From contig CAJNYU010003930.1 of assembly GCA_905331475.1 (NCBI GenBank), positions 1-64,000 on the forward strand: a stretch of DNA of 64,000 nt, written 5' to 3'. A model generated the notes under the pieces. It worked only from the letters and a program-made list of their open reading frames with translations. It was not told the origin of the DNA and searched no databases. Source of the DNA: Rotaria socialis. Its lineage: Eukaryota > Rotifera > Eurotatoria > Philodinida > Philodinidae. Position numbers and translations under genes: made by a program. Shown here in pieces: positions 33,024-45,466 of the stretch (its first letter is position 1; each line of letters opens with the position of its first letter).

Positions 33024-33969
33024 TTTACACCATGTCAGATACATTTTTTTTTCTTTTGTAAAACTCGTTTGTGTTTTTTTATTAAATATATGAACGAACT
33101 CGTTACATCACATATTATGCACCACCTATCGGATATTAGAACGGTTAATGAAACAATCGGCTGTTGTTGTTGCTGATTTTAGAACAAAATTTGCTTATTG
33201 CGTTCTGATTTTTTTTATGTCATATGACCTTGACGAAGATACTTAGACAAATCGTTCTATAATGAAGAAAAGTTATTCTTGCACGCACGAGACTGCCACT
33301 TAACGAAAATTATAGTTCTAGAGTGAAGGAAATTTGTTAATGCACTTTTAGTAAAGAATAAAATGAAATATTGAATTTGCAACGTATTATTATTATTTAC
33401 TCGAGGTAATTAAATACAAATAAATGCTTGAAATTTATAAAATACACGCACATTGTACTATACTTTCCAATATTATTCTAACAGGACAAAATTTTTCCTA
33501 TGCATTTTACAATCGATTTTATGCTTGTCAAGCATTCATTGAATAAATGAATATAACGGAAATGACGTTTTTTCCTTCGCCTTCATTTGCGATGTGAGAA
33601 ACAATGAAACCATTTACTGGACGATGCCAACAAAATAATAGAAACAGAATTATTAATAAATATGCATTTTCAATTCTAATACACAATCACATTAACAGTT
33701 TCTTATATTTGTTTTAAATCTATATGACAAATCAAAATAGAAGAAACAACATCAAATAAATTGATCAACAAAAAAAATAAGACATACAATCTGTATACAT
33801 GCACACACACACACACTGTTTTCTTGTTTACAAAACTAGACTAATATAAAATAGAATAGGATATATTGTATTTAATTATTTTCGTTTGTTTCTTTCAGTT
33901 TCATATTTTAATCCAAGGCAGTTGTTGCTACCTGAGCGAATAGAAATCAATTCAAAAACTATCAATTCT
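33024..33969. other. Intergenic, convergent 3' ends
   Basis: AT-rich sequence between the SH3BGRL-like gene and the SLC1 transporter, which face each other. It holds a short CA repeat near 33,801. No gene seen. Confidence 0.5.
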
Positions 33970-36123
33970 TTAAAGCTTAGATGTTTCATTGTCATCATCA
34001 TGACTACGCAAACATCGTGCGGCGCTAAGTCGTGCTGCTGTTCGAGTTTGAACAGGTCTATCGGTATTTTCTCCTTCTTCAAGTTCTGGCGGACCTAATT
34101 CACTACGAACGAGATGATCAAGTATGCCAGCGCCAATACCATCACCTAATATATTAACAGATGTACGAATTCGATCTCTGAAATCAAATTTTAAAAAGTG
34201 AAAATTTTGATTGTTGCTTTTGTTTCTTCGTTTTACTTACAAAGCCCAATCAATAGCAAATATAATGGTAATTTCTTGTGCAGGAATATTCACAGCTGAC
34301 ATAACTAACAGCATCGTAACAAGACCTGCCGATGGAATTGATGCAGCTCCAACTGAAGCGACCGTTGCCGTTAAACTATCGAAAAATAATATTTATAATT
34401 GAAATTTTTCAATAGATTTTCTTTTTTTACCTAACAATAATTAATTGTCCAATACCTAATTGCCGTCCCATAAGTTGAGCAAGAAAAACTGGAGCAACAG
34501 CTTCATATAAAGCCGTACCATCTAAATTCATAGGGAATATTTTTAGGATAGATTTCATTGAAATTCTCCTACCCATATTAACCGTTGCCCCAATAGGTAA
34601 TACAAATCGCGTCACACGTTTATCTAATTTCAATGTTTCTTCCAAACAACGAAATGTGACAGGTAACGATGCAGCACTAATACGATAGATTTTTAAAATT
34701 ATCGTCTCTTAAAATAAAAATTCGTCCTACCTCGAGCCTGTTCCAATACCAATCAGCCAAGCTTGAAGCATTCCTCGATAGAATGCAAACGGATTTCGAC
34801 GCGTAATCGCATAGAATATTAATGGTAACGTAAACAATGAATGTATAGCTAAACCCGTTAATACTGTTACTGCATACATTCCTAAACTTTGAGCTAATTT
34901 AAGCAAATCTTCTATTTCTAAAATTTTTCCAGCCACTAAAAACATGATACCAATTGGAGAGAACCTAAAATGGAAATTTGTTTTTTTGACGAAGAAATTA
35001 ATTTATCTATTTGCATACCACATAACAAGTTTAATTAGTTTCATGACAATTTCATTTAGGATAACAAAAAAATGTAACATTGGTTCTCCACGTTGTCCCA
35101 TTGTTCCAATTGCAATGCCGAATGCACAGCAAAATGTAATCAAACCTATAGATTTCATATTTTCTTTGTATAGAGAATAATTATTTCAAAGAAGCAACTG
35201 TTCGAACCCAAGAAGTTGGTACCGGAAACATAACGTGTAGTGAATTTAACTTTAGATACTGCTGTACCATTCAAATTGACCATCTCAGTTTCTATACAAA
35301 AATTTAAAAAAAACAGGGGCCATTCACATTTTGAAAAAAACCTCGTGTTGTTTTGACTTGTTCAATGGTTGCTTGAAGAATATTTTCCGCAAACATATTT
35401 CTAAAGGAAAATCATTTTCTAATTAGTTTCGAGAATTTTTTTTACCGAAATAAATCAAATATTGCGTCAAGTGTTGTGATTTGGTCAGCTTTTGGTTCGT
35501 CTCCTAATAATTCCGAACGGACTTGAGCGTTATTACCTCGTTCACCTGGTCGGATCAATTGTACAAGTATAATACCAAGGGTAGCGGCAAGAACAGTTGT
35601 ACAAAAGTAATATATTAATGCATAAATACCTAGTTTTCCACTTGATTTCGGGTCAAGTACAGCCAAACCTACACAATAGAATGCTGGGAATTGATTTTAA
35701 GTGACTTTTTCTTGGAACTAACCAGTTATAAGACTGGATGTAATAAGAGGTAATATAAGCATTTTGAGCATGCGCATGAGAATGTCACCGGGAAACGATA
35801 GTATCATAATCGTTTCGACGGATGGCTTGGATGAACGAAGTAGAAATCCGAGGAGAAAGCCCAAAAATACACCGGCAATAGTCAATGCGAGAAGTAAATT
35901 ATTACATAAAGGTTCAAGAAAGGTTGAACAACACTAATCGAGAAAGAAGAATAAGAAGAATAGGATTATGAATTTGTTTAAAGAAAAAATAAACTCAATT
36001 TACTTTTCGTAATGGCGGTCGATTTTCGTCATGCATCGTTCGTGTCGGATGATTTTCATCATTGAGCATTCCTACTGTTTGATTATGTTTTTCGTCCATT
36101 TTCACACTAAGATTAGATTTCAT
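33970..36123 (-). CDS. SLC1A: SLC1-family excitatory amino-acid (glutamate) transporter
   Basis: Start ATG 36121-36123, stop TAA 33970-33972, about eight exons with short introns. Segments in order: cytosolic N-terminus; helix region [44 protein letters not shown]; an extracellular loop; [27 protein letters not shown]; the HP1 loop [17 protein letters not shown]7 with [11 protein letters not shown], seen only after removing a 47-nt intron; HP2 [17 protein letters not shown]8 with [20 protein letters not shown]. The Asp and Arg in DRIR match the residues that coordinate the substrate amino group and side-chain carboxylate in EAATs, so acidic substrates are expected, unlike ASCT transporters. 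Plasma membrane, Na+-coupled. The HP1 serine stretch is GSSAAS where GTSSSSATLP is usual. Confidence 0.92.
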
Positions 36124-36975
36124 GGTTTAGATATGTGCCGAGACAATTAATTAATTTGTAAATTCGCTTTCTCAGTTACTCAGTAATACTCTAGCTTATT
36201 CTTATCGGTGAAGAATTCAATTTCTTATAACGTTCATATTCATTCGCAGATGCCTTTCGCATTTAATAATCGTAAAAAATATACAACAAAGAATGATGTA
36301 AGAAAAAAAGAAGAAGAAGTAGTGAAGGCAAAAAAAGACGAAGAAAAAGAGGGCGGGAACACAGGGGGAGAGAGAGAGAACCGTATTTGCATCACTAAAA
36401 AGTGGAAGTGGGATTTCTTGTTCTCTCCTTCTCCTCTGCTACATCTTCTTATTGTATGCACTCCGGCAGATAATATTGCTTTTCGTGGATACTTTCACCA
36501 ATAACTCTTCTGGCATTTCATCCAATAACAAATGCACATCGAAACAATACGGAATTTGATAAATAATAAAAATTCTCCTCAGTTTAACGTAATACAAGCA
36601 TTTAAACAAGAAATATATATAAATATCATTCAAACTCAATAGAAATACTGCCCATTTTCCTGTGGCCTATGAATATATATATATATATTCAATAAAAGAA
36701 TAATCAACTCTTGAAACGTTGAACAGGAAATTCCACTTACTGAAAGCTTCTGTTATCTGTTTTGTTTCTCACTGCCTATATTCAGACGAATTAACTGCAC
36801 TTGAATGATTTCATTGGTTTCAGGTACTTATCACAATAATATTTTAAATTGAAATATATGAATAAGACGAAGTTCTCATTGAATCTTATTGTCGCTTTTA
36901 TATAAATGCTGCTCACTTGAATATATGGGACACGATTATTTGGCAACATTCATAATAGTCTAGTATTCTTATTTT

Positions 36976-37946
36976 CTATCGTTTCTTACAATTAGCAATC
37001 AATTTTAAATCTAATATGTCTTCAATATCATGGAAATTCTTCTTGTTAAAAGTGAACGTATAAGTTTTTTCTGTCAATGTCGCTTTTTTCTTGTTCTCTT
37101 TGTAATGCAAGATCAATGATCCGTCGTGAGAGTAAACGGCTTTTTGAACGTTCGTTTCTAAGTACTTCACTTCTATCGTACATTACAAAAAATAGGAAAT
37201 ACGTTGATATTAACTAGACGAAAAAAAAAAGATGAAGGCTAAAAATCAACAACATACGGAACAAATAACATTCATCTGAAATTTCATCTAGCATATGAAA
37301 TCATTATTAATTTAACAATAAATTTCCTACTCTCTCTGTATTCATTTGACAACGGATTAGATGGAATCTTTTCTAATCCAAGTGTAAGAAAATATTTTCT
37401 GCCATTCGATATTTCTTAAAATCGACAATAGAATAAAATATTCGCAAGATTTTACCTCATTTGTTGATTATTGCGTTTATTCATTTGGTTTTTATTCTAT
37501 GCCACAAGATATTTAATTAGTTCTTAATGCCCTAGAAAATACAGGCGCAAATTAATAATTACATCCAACACACATGCACGTGAATAGCAAAGACATTGTG
37601 GTGTTTTTCGCATATGAAACGCGACATCACTTTCTTAAGAGTTTAATAATGATCATAACTCACACAATGAAAATTGACGCTCAATGAAAATGGTGACGTT
37701 AGAACTGCTTAAAAGATTGTGCCAATAGTCATTGACGTAGTACTATTGTTAATGCTTTTTTCCTCGCTAATACTAAGAAAACTAACACTCTGATGACCAG
37801 AAGGAGAAAAACGCATACTTACTGCTAAATCGCTTTACGTGAGTATGTGGAAGATGCTCAAGATTGTCTATCGTGTCCAATGAATGAGAATAAAAAAACG
37901 CGGCAGAGAGCAGATCCGTAAATAAAACGAACATAGTTGTCAACAT
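36976..37946 (-). CDS. Possible two-exon small secreted protein
   Basis: Exon 1 (37823-37946) opens MLTTMFVLFTDLLSAAFFYS, which is signal-peptide-like, and ends at a GTAAGT donor in phase 1. An acceptor (GTACGATAG) near 37,177 restores the frame into KYLETNVQKAVYSHDG and a Lys-rich region ending LKLIANCKKR and a stop at 36976. The 640-nt intron is long for this locus, so the two could be unrelated. No family recognised. Confidence 0.35.
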
Positions 37947-40290
37947 GTGTTCATTCCTCAATATGATTTATTGAATAAATAGATTAAAATACAATATGAA
38001 TTTTCTCTTTGTTTTTTCTCCTGCTCATCTAATTTATTTTATATCGTTTTCGTTTAATATCTATTTCAAATAAAATTAATATTCATGCATGTCAAAATAG
38101 AAAGATGCGTGCAGACTCCTACTTGATAAACATAGAACTTTATTGTCAATAGAAGAAACGAAAATAAATAAATAAATCGTAACCTTGATAAAATATGAAT
38201 GCTGGAATAATCGATCAACACTCGCACATATATTCTATTCGGCATGCTATTTTATTTAAGAATAAAAAACGATAGCATTTAACACATTGCTGCTTCATAT
38301 AAATTAGTTTTTATGTTGGAGATAATAAAAACAGATAGCGGAAAAAAGCCCGAGTTTTATATTAAAGGACTAAATATATTCTTAGATGAAATTTGTCTGG
38401 CGTCTTCACGCTCGTTTTTCCTTATAAAAGATGACATGATAAAAAAGAAAACACAACATAAGTTAATTAATGCCAGAGCCGATCAATGTCTATTATTCAT
38501 AATGCGAATTCTTTTTTGTTGTTGTACTCGCTGTCGATGCATACGTATGTGTTCGTAATAAAACTAATTGTTTTTTTGCTTCTTTCTTTCGACTTCAAAG
38601 ATTTCCTAAATCAAGTGTTCGATTGGATTTAATTTAAAAGCAATGGATGCTCATCAGAATAGGAAAACGCGTGATTAAAGACAGTTTCACTTGATTTTCT
38701 GAACGAAGGTCGTATATCTACGAGTACCAGTAGCAACAACATCAGAAAAAAATAAGGATAGAACTAGATTGTTGATGGCATTTCATCCTTGATTCCATAG
38801 GAAAGATTTCAGCAATAAATCAGCACATTATCTTCTATAATCCTTTTTCACTTCCGTCGTAGATTATACAAAGAAATAATATACGTATTATATAAATTCA
38901 GCAATTCTGTTTGTGACGCATTTTAAAAAAACTTATCCACTTGTCGGCACTTGCCATTTTAAGTCCTTGAAGTGGCCTGGTGCGGATGTCACGATGATAA
39001 TAGGATAAAATCCAGTAGTCATCTTGTTTACGGCGCACACTTAGCTATTCGAAAATCGTAAACATTCAAAATAGAAGTACGGTCAATTCCTTGTGTTAAC
39101 TTCGTTTGTTTCAGGCTAATGGTTATTCATCGGAAGTAATTTAATTTTTTTCAGCCGGCTATTTTTTATACTTAATCAAGTGTTGTTTTTGAAAATAATT
39201 TGATAATTGATTTAGTAAAAAAATAAGCCTATTATATGCATGTCGTTGATATTGAATGTAATCGTTTTTGTTTTCGCTAACATTTGACGTTGTTGTCCAA
39301 TAGAATATGGATTTTATCGCAGCAAAACGACAACAAGACACCTCGATATATTTTAATTACATCTATGCATCTATTATTGATCGACTAAATGATCAAAATT
39401 GTTTTTTTTTCGTTAACGTACACGTCATTCATCATTCCTCAAGACATGTTCTAAATCAAGATTCTAACATTTGTCAGCTTTATAGTTCAGTTGTTGAAAT
39501 CGCATACATCATCTTTGTACTGTCATCCTTGAAATTAACTTTGCTACATCAATTTACTAGTGATGTTTAATACCATTAAACAACTCGCATGAGCGCAGTG
39601 ACCTGTTTTATGTATAGACTTGAAATACCTGTCACACATAGACAAGTTGAATGGTCTGGTCACGTCTTCTAGATTATCAATTCCTCTTAAATTACATGTA
39701 CTTCGAGACAACTTGAATAGAGAGTAGGATGAAATTACTAATAGGTGACGGCTATATAGCAACGATCTTTCGTTTTTTTTTCTTTATGTGTTAGATAGTT
39801 CATCTTTTATAAAATAAATAATAACACCCATAGCCATGTTTAATTTATAATCCATCAATCATCTAAATGTGTATAATTTGAACAATAGATATTTCTTCAC
39901 ATTAAACTAGTTTATCGTTGATTTAAAACTAAAATGAGCTTCATTCTTACGTGCAACTTAATATGAATAAAAAGAAAAAGAAATTTCTCAGCGATTATGC
40001 AAGATTTATTTTTGTTCAACTTCAATTTTATACTCTAAAATTGCATTGCTAGGACTTTTTCATATCATATTTTACTAATTAAATCTGTTATGTATGAAAA
40101 GAAGTTTCGCAAGATTTGATTTCTTTTATTGTTGATGAAAAAAAAAACAGGGAAAGTTAATACATAAAATAACACACGAATAATTATGTTCAACAATAAT
40201 TCGAAGAACATTTTAGTTTGTGTTCGATAATCCGAAGTCTAAATTATTTGATGTTTTTGCTTTATCAACGACAATTATGAGCCAGAAAAA
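37947..40290. other. No gene seen
   Basis: AT-rich. Frames at 38313-38558 and 39307-39570 lack domains, splice support and coding-like composition. Confidence 0.45.
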
Positions 40291-40349
40291 GGAAGAGTGT
40301 ATACCCGGTGACTGTATAAATATCAAAGTGACCGGCTATGCAATCTTCC
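40291..40349. repeat. Hairpin of the GGAAGAGTG...CTTCC type, copy 1
   Basis: Left arm GGAAGAGTGTATACCCGGTG, right arm (inverse) GGAAGATTGCATAGCCGGTC, loop about 18 bp. The arms pair along about 20 bp with conserved mismatches at two positions that recur in copy 2. Confidence 0.6.
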
Positions 40350-40410
40350 TACAATATGATTAGAAAAATTCCCGGCTCGGATTAAATCGACGATAAATGA
40401 ACATATCAGA

Positions 40411-40477
40411 GGAAGAGTGTTATACCCGGTGATTTATACATTATTCTAAATCAAATTGACCGGCTATACAACCTTCC
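40411..40477. repeat. Hairpin of the GGAAGAGTG...CTTCC type, copy 2
   Basis: Left arm GGAAGAGTGTTATACCCGGT, right arm (inverse) GGAAGGTTGTATAGCCGGTC, same orientation as copy 1 and 120 bp away. The inner ACCCGGTGA...TGACCGGCT pair is identical in both copies although the loops differ. Confidence 0.6.
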
Positions 40478-40499
40478 AACGAAAGAACAATGATTGTAT

Positions 40500-40566
40500 G
40501 ATAATAATAATAATAATATTAATAATAATCATAATCATAATCATAATCATAATAATCATAATCATA
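40500..40566. repeat. ATA/ATC microsatellite
   Basis: A run of ATA and ATC triplets (AATAATAATAATATT... then ATCATAATCATAATC), between hairpin copies 2 and 3. Confidence 0.7.
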
Positions 40567-40609
40567 GATATTAATTAATTCATCAAAAATAAATAATATC
40601 ATAATCGCT

Positions 40610-40682
40610 CAAGCTAAGTGTAGAACCCGGTGAGGAATTTCATTATAACAAACCTCAACCGTAGTTTCACCTAGCCTAAGCA
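40610..40682. repeat. Hairpin, diverged copy 3
   Basis: AGCTAAGTGTAGAACCCGGT on the left and the inverse of CACCTAGCCTAAGC on the right. It shares AGTGT-A-ACCCGGTGA with copies 1 and 2 but has a different outer stem. Confidence 0.45.
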
Positions 40683-40739
40683 AACTATGAATGATCGGTG
40701 TGACAAAACAAAACAAAAATAAATTCAAGTGATAGTGCT

Positions 40740-42231
40740 CTCAATTAGGATGAGTGTGAGATCTAGTCATGAACTTGCAAAATCCACATAGACTAAATAA
40801 CACAATCATGCGAATCAAAGAGCTCTTCTCCGTCCACCAAAGAAAAACGTGCACAATGCAGCATGCGTATTGTATTGAAACAAAAAAGTTTGACAGAGAA
40901 CGATAGAGAGAGAGAGAGAGAGAGCTCACCATGCAATCTAAAAAAATGTGGATTTTCCTGAACTTTTTTCCTGACGTCATGATGACAAAAAATGTAGACA
41001 AAGAAGGACGAACTTTCGGCGGCAGTGGACGACAATAACCGTTAAGAACAACGATGCGAATGAACGAACGGACGGACTGGACCTATGCTTGACCCTTTGT
41101 ACATTCTTTTGTGTGTGTTCTCTCTATGCACGCGCATATACGCATGTAAATCGTCGTTGTCGAAAAAAAGAGAGAGAGAAAAAACGTAGACTTGTGCACG
41201 CGTCCGACCGTTGTTAGCTGCTGTCTAATATGAACGACATGTTCAGATATGTACATTTCTCTTTTCTCCCGTTTTTTGACCGAACATTGACCTGTTTCTC
41301 TTTCTTTTCTATGTACCATTTTTACTTAGGGCTCGAATGCTGTATGCTTATTCAAATACTGATGTGCGGGCGCTCGCGCGTCTCTATGATTCGCTCATAA
41401 CATCGTCCCGTTCAATCAACATCGATAAAATTTTCTTCTTCTTCTTCTTCTTCGTCTTTCTATATACCCGGCCAGACATATTGACCTTAAAGAAGAGCGG
41501 GCAACTGAAAAGAAAAGAAAAAATGGTTGGCTCGGACACGGTATGTATCATGTGTCTGAGCAACATACACTCTACTGGCTTAAAGCCAAATAAGTATGCA
41601 TCTGGGTGAGTCCACTCACCATTATCAACACAGAAGCCATTTGTGGTGAAATGAAAGCAAAACAAACGTCCATCGGTCGTCTATGATGTTCGAGAGTGAA
41701 GTAATTGGCCCAATCTCACGATAAGAAATAACATACCCGAAGACTGACCGCCGATAATAATAGGCTTCATGTATCTTTCGTTCATTCTCATTTGAATTGT
41801 GTCCAAACGAATTCACTCCTCCGGCTAACTCCTCTTACGGTGGACAAATGAAAACTATAAAGAAAGATTAGACATATTGTGTTTATTTGACAATAGTAGA
41901 CTCAAGTTTTTTGGGGGCGAAGGATAGATACTCGGAATTTCCTGATTTTTTGCTTTTCTTTTTCTTCTTTTTCTTCTTCCTCTTCTAAATGTGTTGTTTT
42001 GATCAAAAACGATGAGTTCAATTGGCACTAATCAATCATTTGTTTTTTAGACGTTTCATGTCAACATATTGTGTGAATCATTAACAGTGATGATTTCTTG
42101 CATTGAAAAGAAAACAAACATAGTTGTTGTAAATCATTAAAAAAAATTCAAAATAGTTTAATCGTGTAAGAAAAAAAAATGAAAGGAATTTTTTTTGAAA
42201 AAAAGAGAAGATATAGAACAGTTATTTCATA
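40740..42231. other. No confident gene; simple repeats
   Basis: Contains an AG dinucleotide run (40,904-40,923) and CTT-rich runs (41,432-41,452 and 41,958-41,985). Frames on both strands are short, overlap one another and show no domain. Confidence 0.45.
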
Positions 42232-43429
42232 TTATTCTGTTGCTGTAAGGCTGATTTGGTCCATAGCAGACGAAAGTATATTCGAAACCATGGCAGTAGC
42301 TTGAACACGAAGATGTTCAAGAACTGTTGGATTATTTTCTTCATCTTCCTCTCCATCATCATCATCATTTTTCTCAACATATTCTTCCTGTGCCTGTGCT
42401 TGTTCGTCTTCATCATCATGATTATTATTATTGTTATTTTTATCATCATCATCATCATGTTCATCGTCATCGTTCTCTTCTTCATCACCATCAATAGATT
42501 CATGAGGAACCGCATGTTGCTTTTGTAGTGATTCATAACGTTGATCATTATCCTCAGTGGTTACTAATTCATATTCATCCTCTTGTTGTTTATTTGTTGC
42601 GGTCGTGATTGGTGGATTGGATTCATTGACCAATGAAAATGAAACTTTATTTGCAACATAGGAAACACTACTTTGTTGTGCTGGCGATTGTTGCTGTTGA
42701 TGTTGAGATTGACGACGATGACGATTACTACGATGTGTCGATGAAGATGAGATTGCTCGATCAAGAGAACGGCGACCTATGAAGAATCAGTTTTTCTGTT
42801 GAACATTTCTTTTTTTCAAAATCAAACCTCGTTTCCGTTCGGGCATTTGACTTCCAACATCAACATATCGTTCGGGATCTTAAGGAATAAAATTTAAAAA
42901 AAAATGCCTATTTTTATCAGATCATTATTTTACCTTTAATTTTTGGCAATTTAGTTCGTTTTCCATATGCTGTTGGTTTTAAACTTGATTGCCGACTTGA
43001 ACTTCTTTCAAATCGATTTGTTAAATCTTCTAAATCTTCTTCAACTTTTTTGTCATCACTTAGATCATAGCCAAGATCTTTTCGTGATGTTTCACCAGCA
43101 GTTGAACTCGCACGATGTTGTGCTTGAAGAATTTCACGGAATTTTTTAAAGTGTGATGCTTTTATATCGACTTGTTCAGGATTATTTCGATTAACAAATG
43201 TTCCATATTTCAGTAAAATTTTCGAATCGACTGTATCGAACCGATTGTAACGAGCACCCGTTAAAAAATAATGGCTATTGTGGCCGTCATTGGTTTGAAA
43301 ATCAAATTTCTTCCGAATACGATGTAATCGTTGTTCTTGCTGTTCAACACAACGTCGATAACGTTGTTTTTCAATATTTGTCGAGTTCGGCTCATAGACA
43401 CGATTTAAATGGTCGAAATTCGGATTCAT
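42232..43429 (-). CDS. Unrecognised protein with acidic C-terminal region, three exons
   Basis: Exon 1 (about 42,934-43,429) starts MNPNFDHLNRVYEPNS and is rich in Arg/Gln helices (RRCVEQQEQRLHRIRKKFDF) and KLPKIKG. A short exon 2 (DPERYVDVGSQMPERKR) and exon 3 (ending TAA 42232-42234) join in frame. Exon 3 has a Ser/Gln-rich start (SSSSTHRSNRHRRQSQHQQQ), then Asp/Glu/Asn runs encoded by GAT/GAA/AAT triplets, then a terminal amphipathic helix (VQATAMVSNILSSAMDQISL). That helix resembles PKA-anchoring helices of AKAPs in its spacing of small and branched hydrophobics; this is an inference. About 330 residues. I do not recognise the family. Confidence 0.6.
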
Positions 43430-43708
43430 TTTAATATATCGATTTAAGATACTATAGAGAAATAAAAATAAAACTCGATATTCTAGAGGAGACTTGGAAG
43501 TTCTTATAACTTTTACTATAATTGAAGAAGCATTACGTCGGAAAACTAAGGTTGGATAAATTAAAAGCTTCAGAAAACTTTTCTCCCCCGTCGTCAGTGT
43601 CTACACAATCTTTTATCTGAATAGCATGAAAAGAGTTTTTCTCCTACTTACACTTCTGAAAGGATCTTATTTAAAAATGACATGCCAACTATGAAAGTAG
43701 AAATTATT

Positions 43709-44378
43709 TACGTCAAAGTCTTGTTTTTCTTCTTCTTCTTCATAGAATCATTATGTTTAATGCGTTCGGGTAGCGTTTTTGCATAATCATGTTCCTACAT
43801 CAGAACTTCTCTATCGTTTGTTAACTCATAAGGTTAATAGTTGAACTCAAAAAACAGAATGAATGCTTTTCACTTACAACAAGAGAAAGTTTTACTCTAA
43901 GGAAATTGTTTTTAGTTGGTTACGTCGGATATTACTTTGAAATTTATTGACGCACAAGCTGAAAAATTATGAATAAAAGAAAAAAATACCTAAACAACCA
44001 TTACGAGATAAAGTGCCTATTCATAAGTTAATAAAAATAGTTTGTAGAAAGATCCACAAGAAAATATGAGTTCGTTGCCTTTTGAGAATACATACTCGGT
44101 TCGACGAGGTAATCGAAAGGTTTCTGTTTCGTACAGATTGTCATTTCGAAACTTCAATTCTGTATCCGATAGATATTGAAGAAGAGGGTTTGTATGTGTC
44201 GGTTGTTTTTCTTGATGTTTATAATATGTCTCATAATTAAAATGTGGTGCCGGTGATATGCTGTGCTGTTCTTTATTAGTGTAATTCTGAACAGAGTGAG
44301 CCTAAAGCGAATATTTGAATAAAAGAAATTTCCTAATTTCTATTCATGTTCTGCGTTTACCTTCTGCACAGTCGACAT
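43709..44378 (-). CDS. Unrecognised small gene, partial exon model
   Basis: A tiny exon 1 (44361-44378, MSTVQK) is followed by exon 2 (44096-44301), which encodes PAPHFNYETYYKHQEKQ and LLQYLSDTELKFRND. A later open stretch (about 43,709-43,795, EHDYAKTLPERIKHND then poly-Lys, stop TAA) looks like the last exon. The phases of exon 2 and the last exon do not match directly, so a middle exon is missing from my model; a candidate begins after TTTTTCAG near 43,960. No domain recognised. Confidence 0.4.
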
Positions 44379-44731
44379 AGTTGACTTCTATCTCAAAATG
44401 TCTGTTGTTTTTTTTTTCACAATAAATAATGTATATTTGTCTAGTAAATACTTCCATTTCTATCCACTGTTGTCTCGGTAACAGCCTCTTTGATTTTTTT
44501 TCATTGTCCTTCCTTCATTTTCGCTATGTATTTAATACCCAATCTCTTATAAAACAAAAAAAAAACGCACACACTTTGAAAAAAACATAACTGAATAAAT
44601 CAAAAGAAAAATAATATGATTTTTTTTAAAATAATCAACAAAATCTTGATTTTTCTTTCGTACAATAACAACTGATGTTCAATCTGACGTCGTTGAACTA
44701 GGTTGTTGAATTTTGGTGTTTCCTTTTTTTA

Positions 44732-45433
44732 CTAATGTCGACGTCGTTTACCACCATCGAGTAGATCGCATCCATTCATTTCCTTCAAATAGAAAAAGAA
44801 AACGGCAAACTGATATTTTGACCTTATTTAAAAATATTTACAAAACAGCATGATTTATTATTAATATTATTATTGTTATTGGAAATAGGATAAAATGTTG
44901 TTTCTTTGTCACTATCGTCATCTTTGTCGTCATCGTCGTCGTCGTCGTCATCATCATCTGATATTCTCGTTGAATAGAATACATCAGGTTCACTATCTGA
45001 GTCTTCCGATGATGTCTAAATAGTAGTAATGAGCAATTTATTTTCACTTCTAAATACAAACATCGCTTAGTTGACGCTTGAATGCACCCAGTAGAGGAAA
45101 TCGATTAATTGAACTAGATACTATTTGAGATCGTTGATCAGATGATTCATTATTATTGTTATTATTATTATTAGTTGATACTATATTATTCAGATTATTT
45201 CCTACATCCATAATATAGAAATAAATAAAAGGAAACAACGAATGGGATGTTACCTGCAGTTGCAGTCGTTGGTGATGATGAATTTATGAGATGTTGTTCT
45301 TGTTCTTGTTGTTGAGCGCCTTGTATTGCAAGAAGAATATTTCGTTCGTCTTCGTCGTCGTCATCATCCGAACTTGCTGTGGATGATGCTGATGAAGAAG
45401 AGGAGGATGATGATGAAGAAGAAGAATCACTGC

Positions 45434-45466
<33 letters not shown>

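Noticed and set aside
36208-36504. Lys/Glu-rich frame on the plus strand upstream of the SLC1 gene
   Set aside because: Purine-run low complexity, overlapped by an open frame on the other strand; no domain.
40291-40682. Hammerhead ribozyme or tRNA identity for the three hairpins
   Set aside because: The CUGAUGA and GAAA core of hammerheads is absent, and no tRNA A/B-box or cloverleaf can be drawn.
42222-42548. Met/Lys-rich and Ile/Phe-rich frames over the acidic exon
   Set aside because: Other-frame readings of the GAT/GAA/AAT triplet repeats in the real minus-strand exon.
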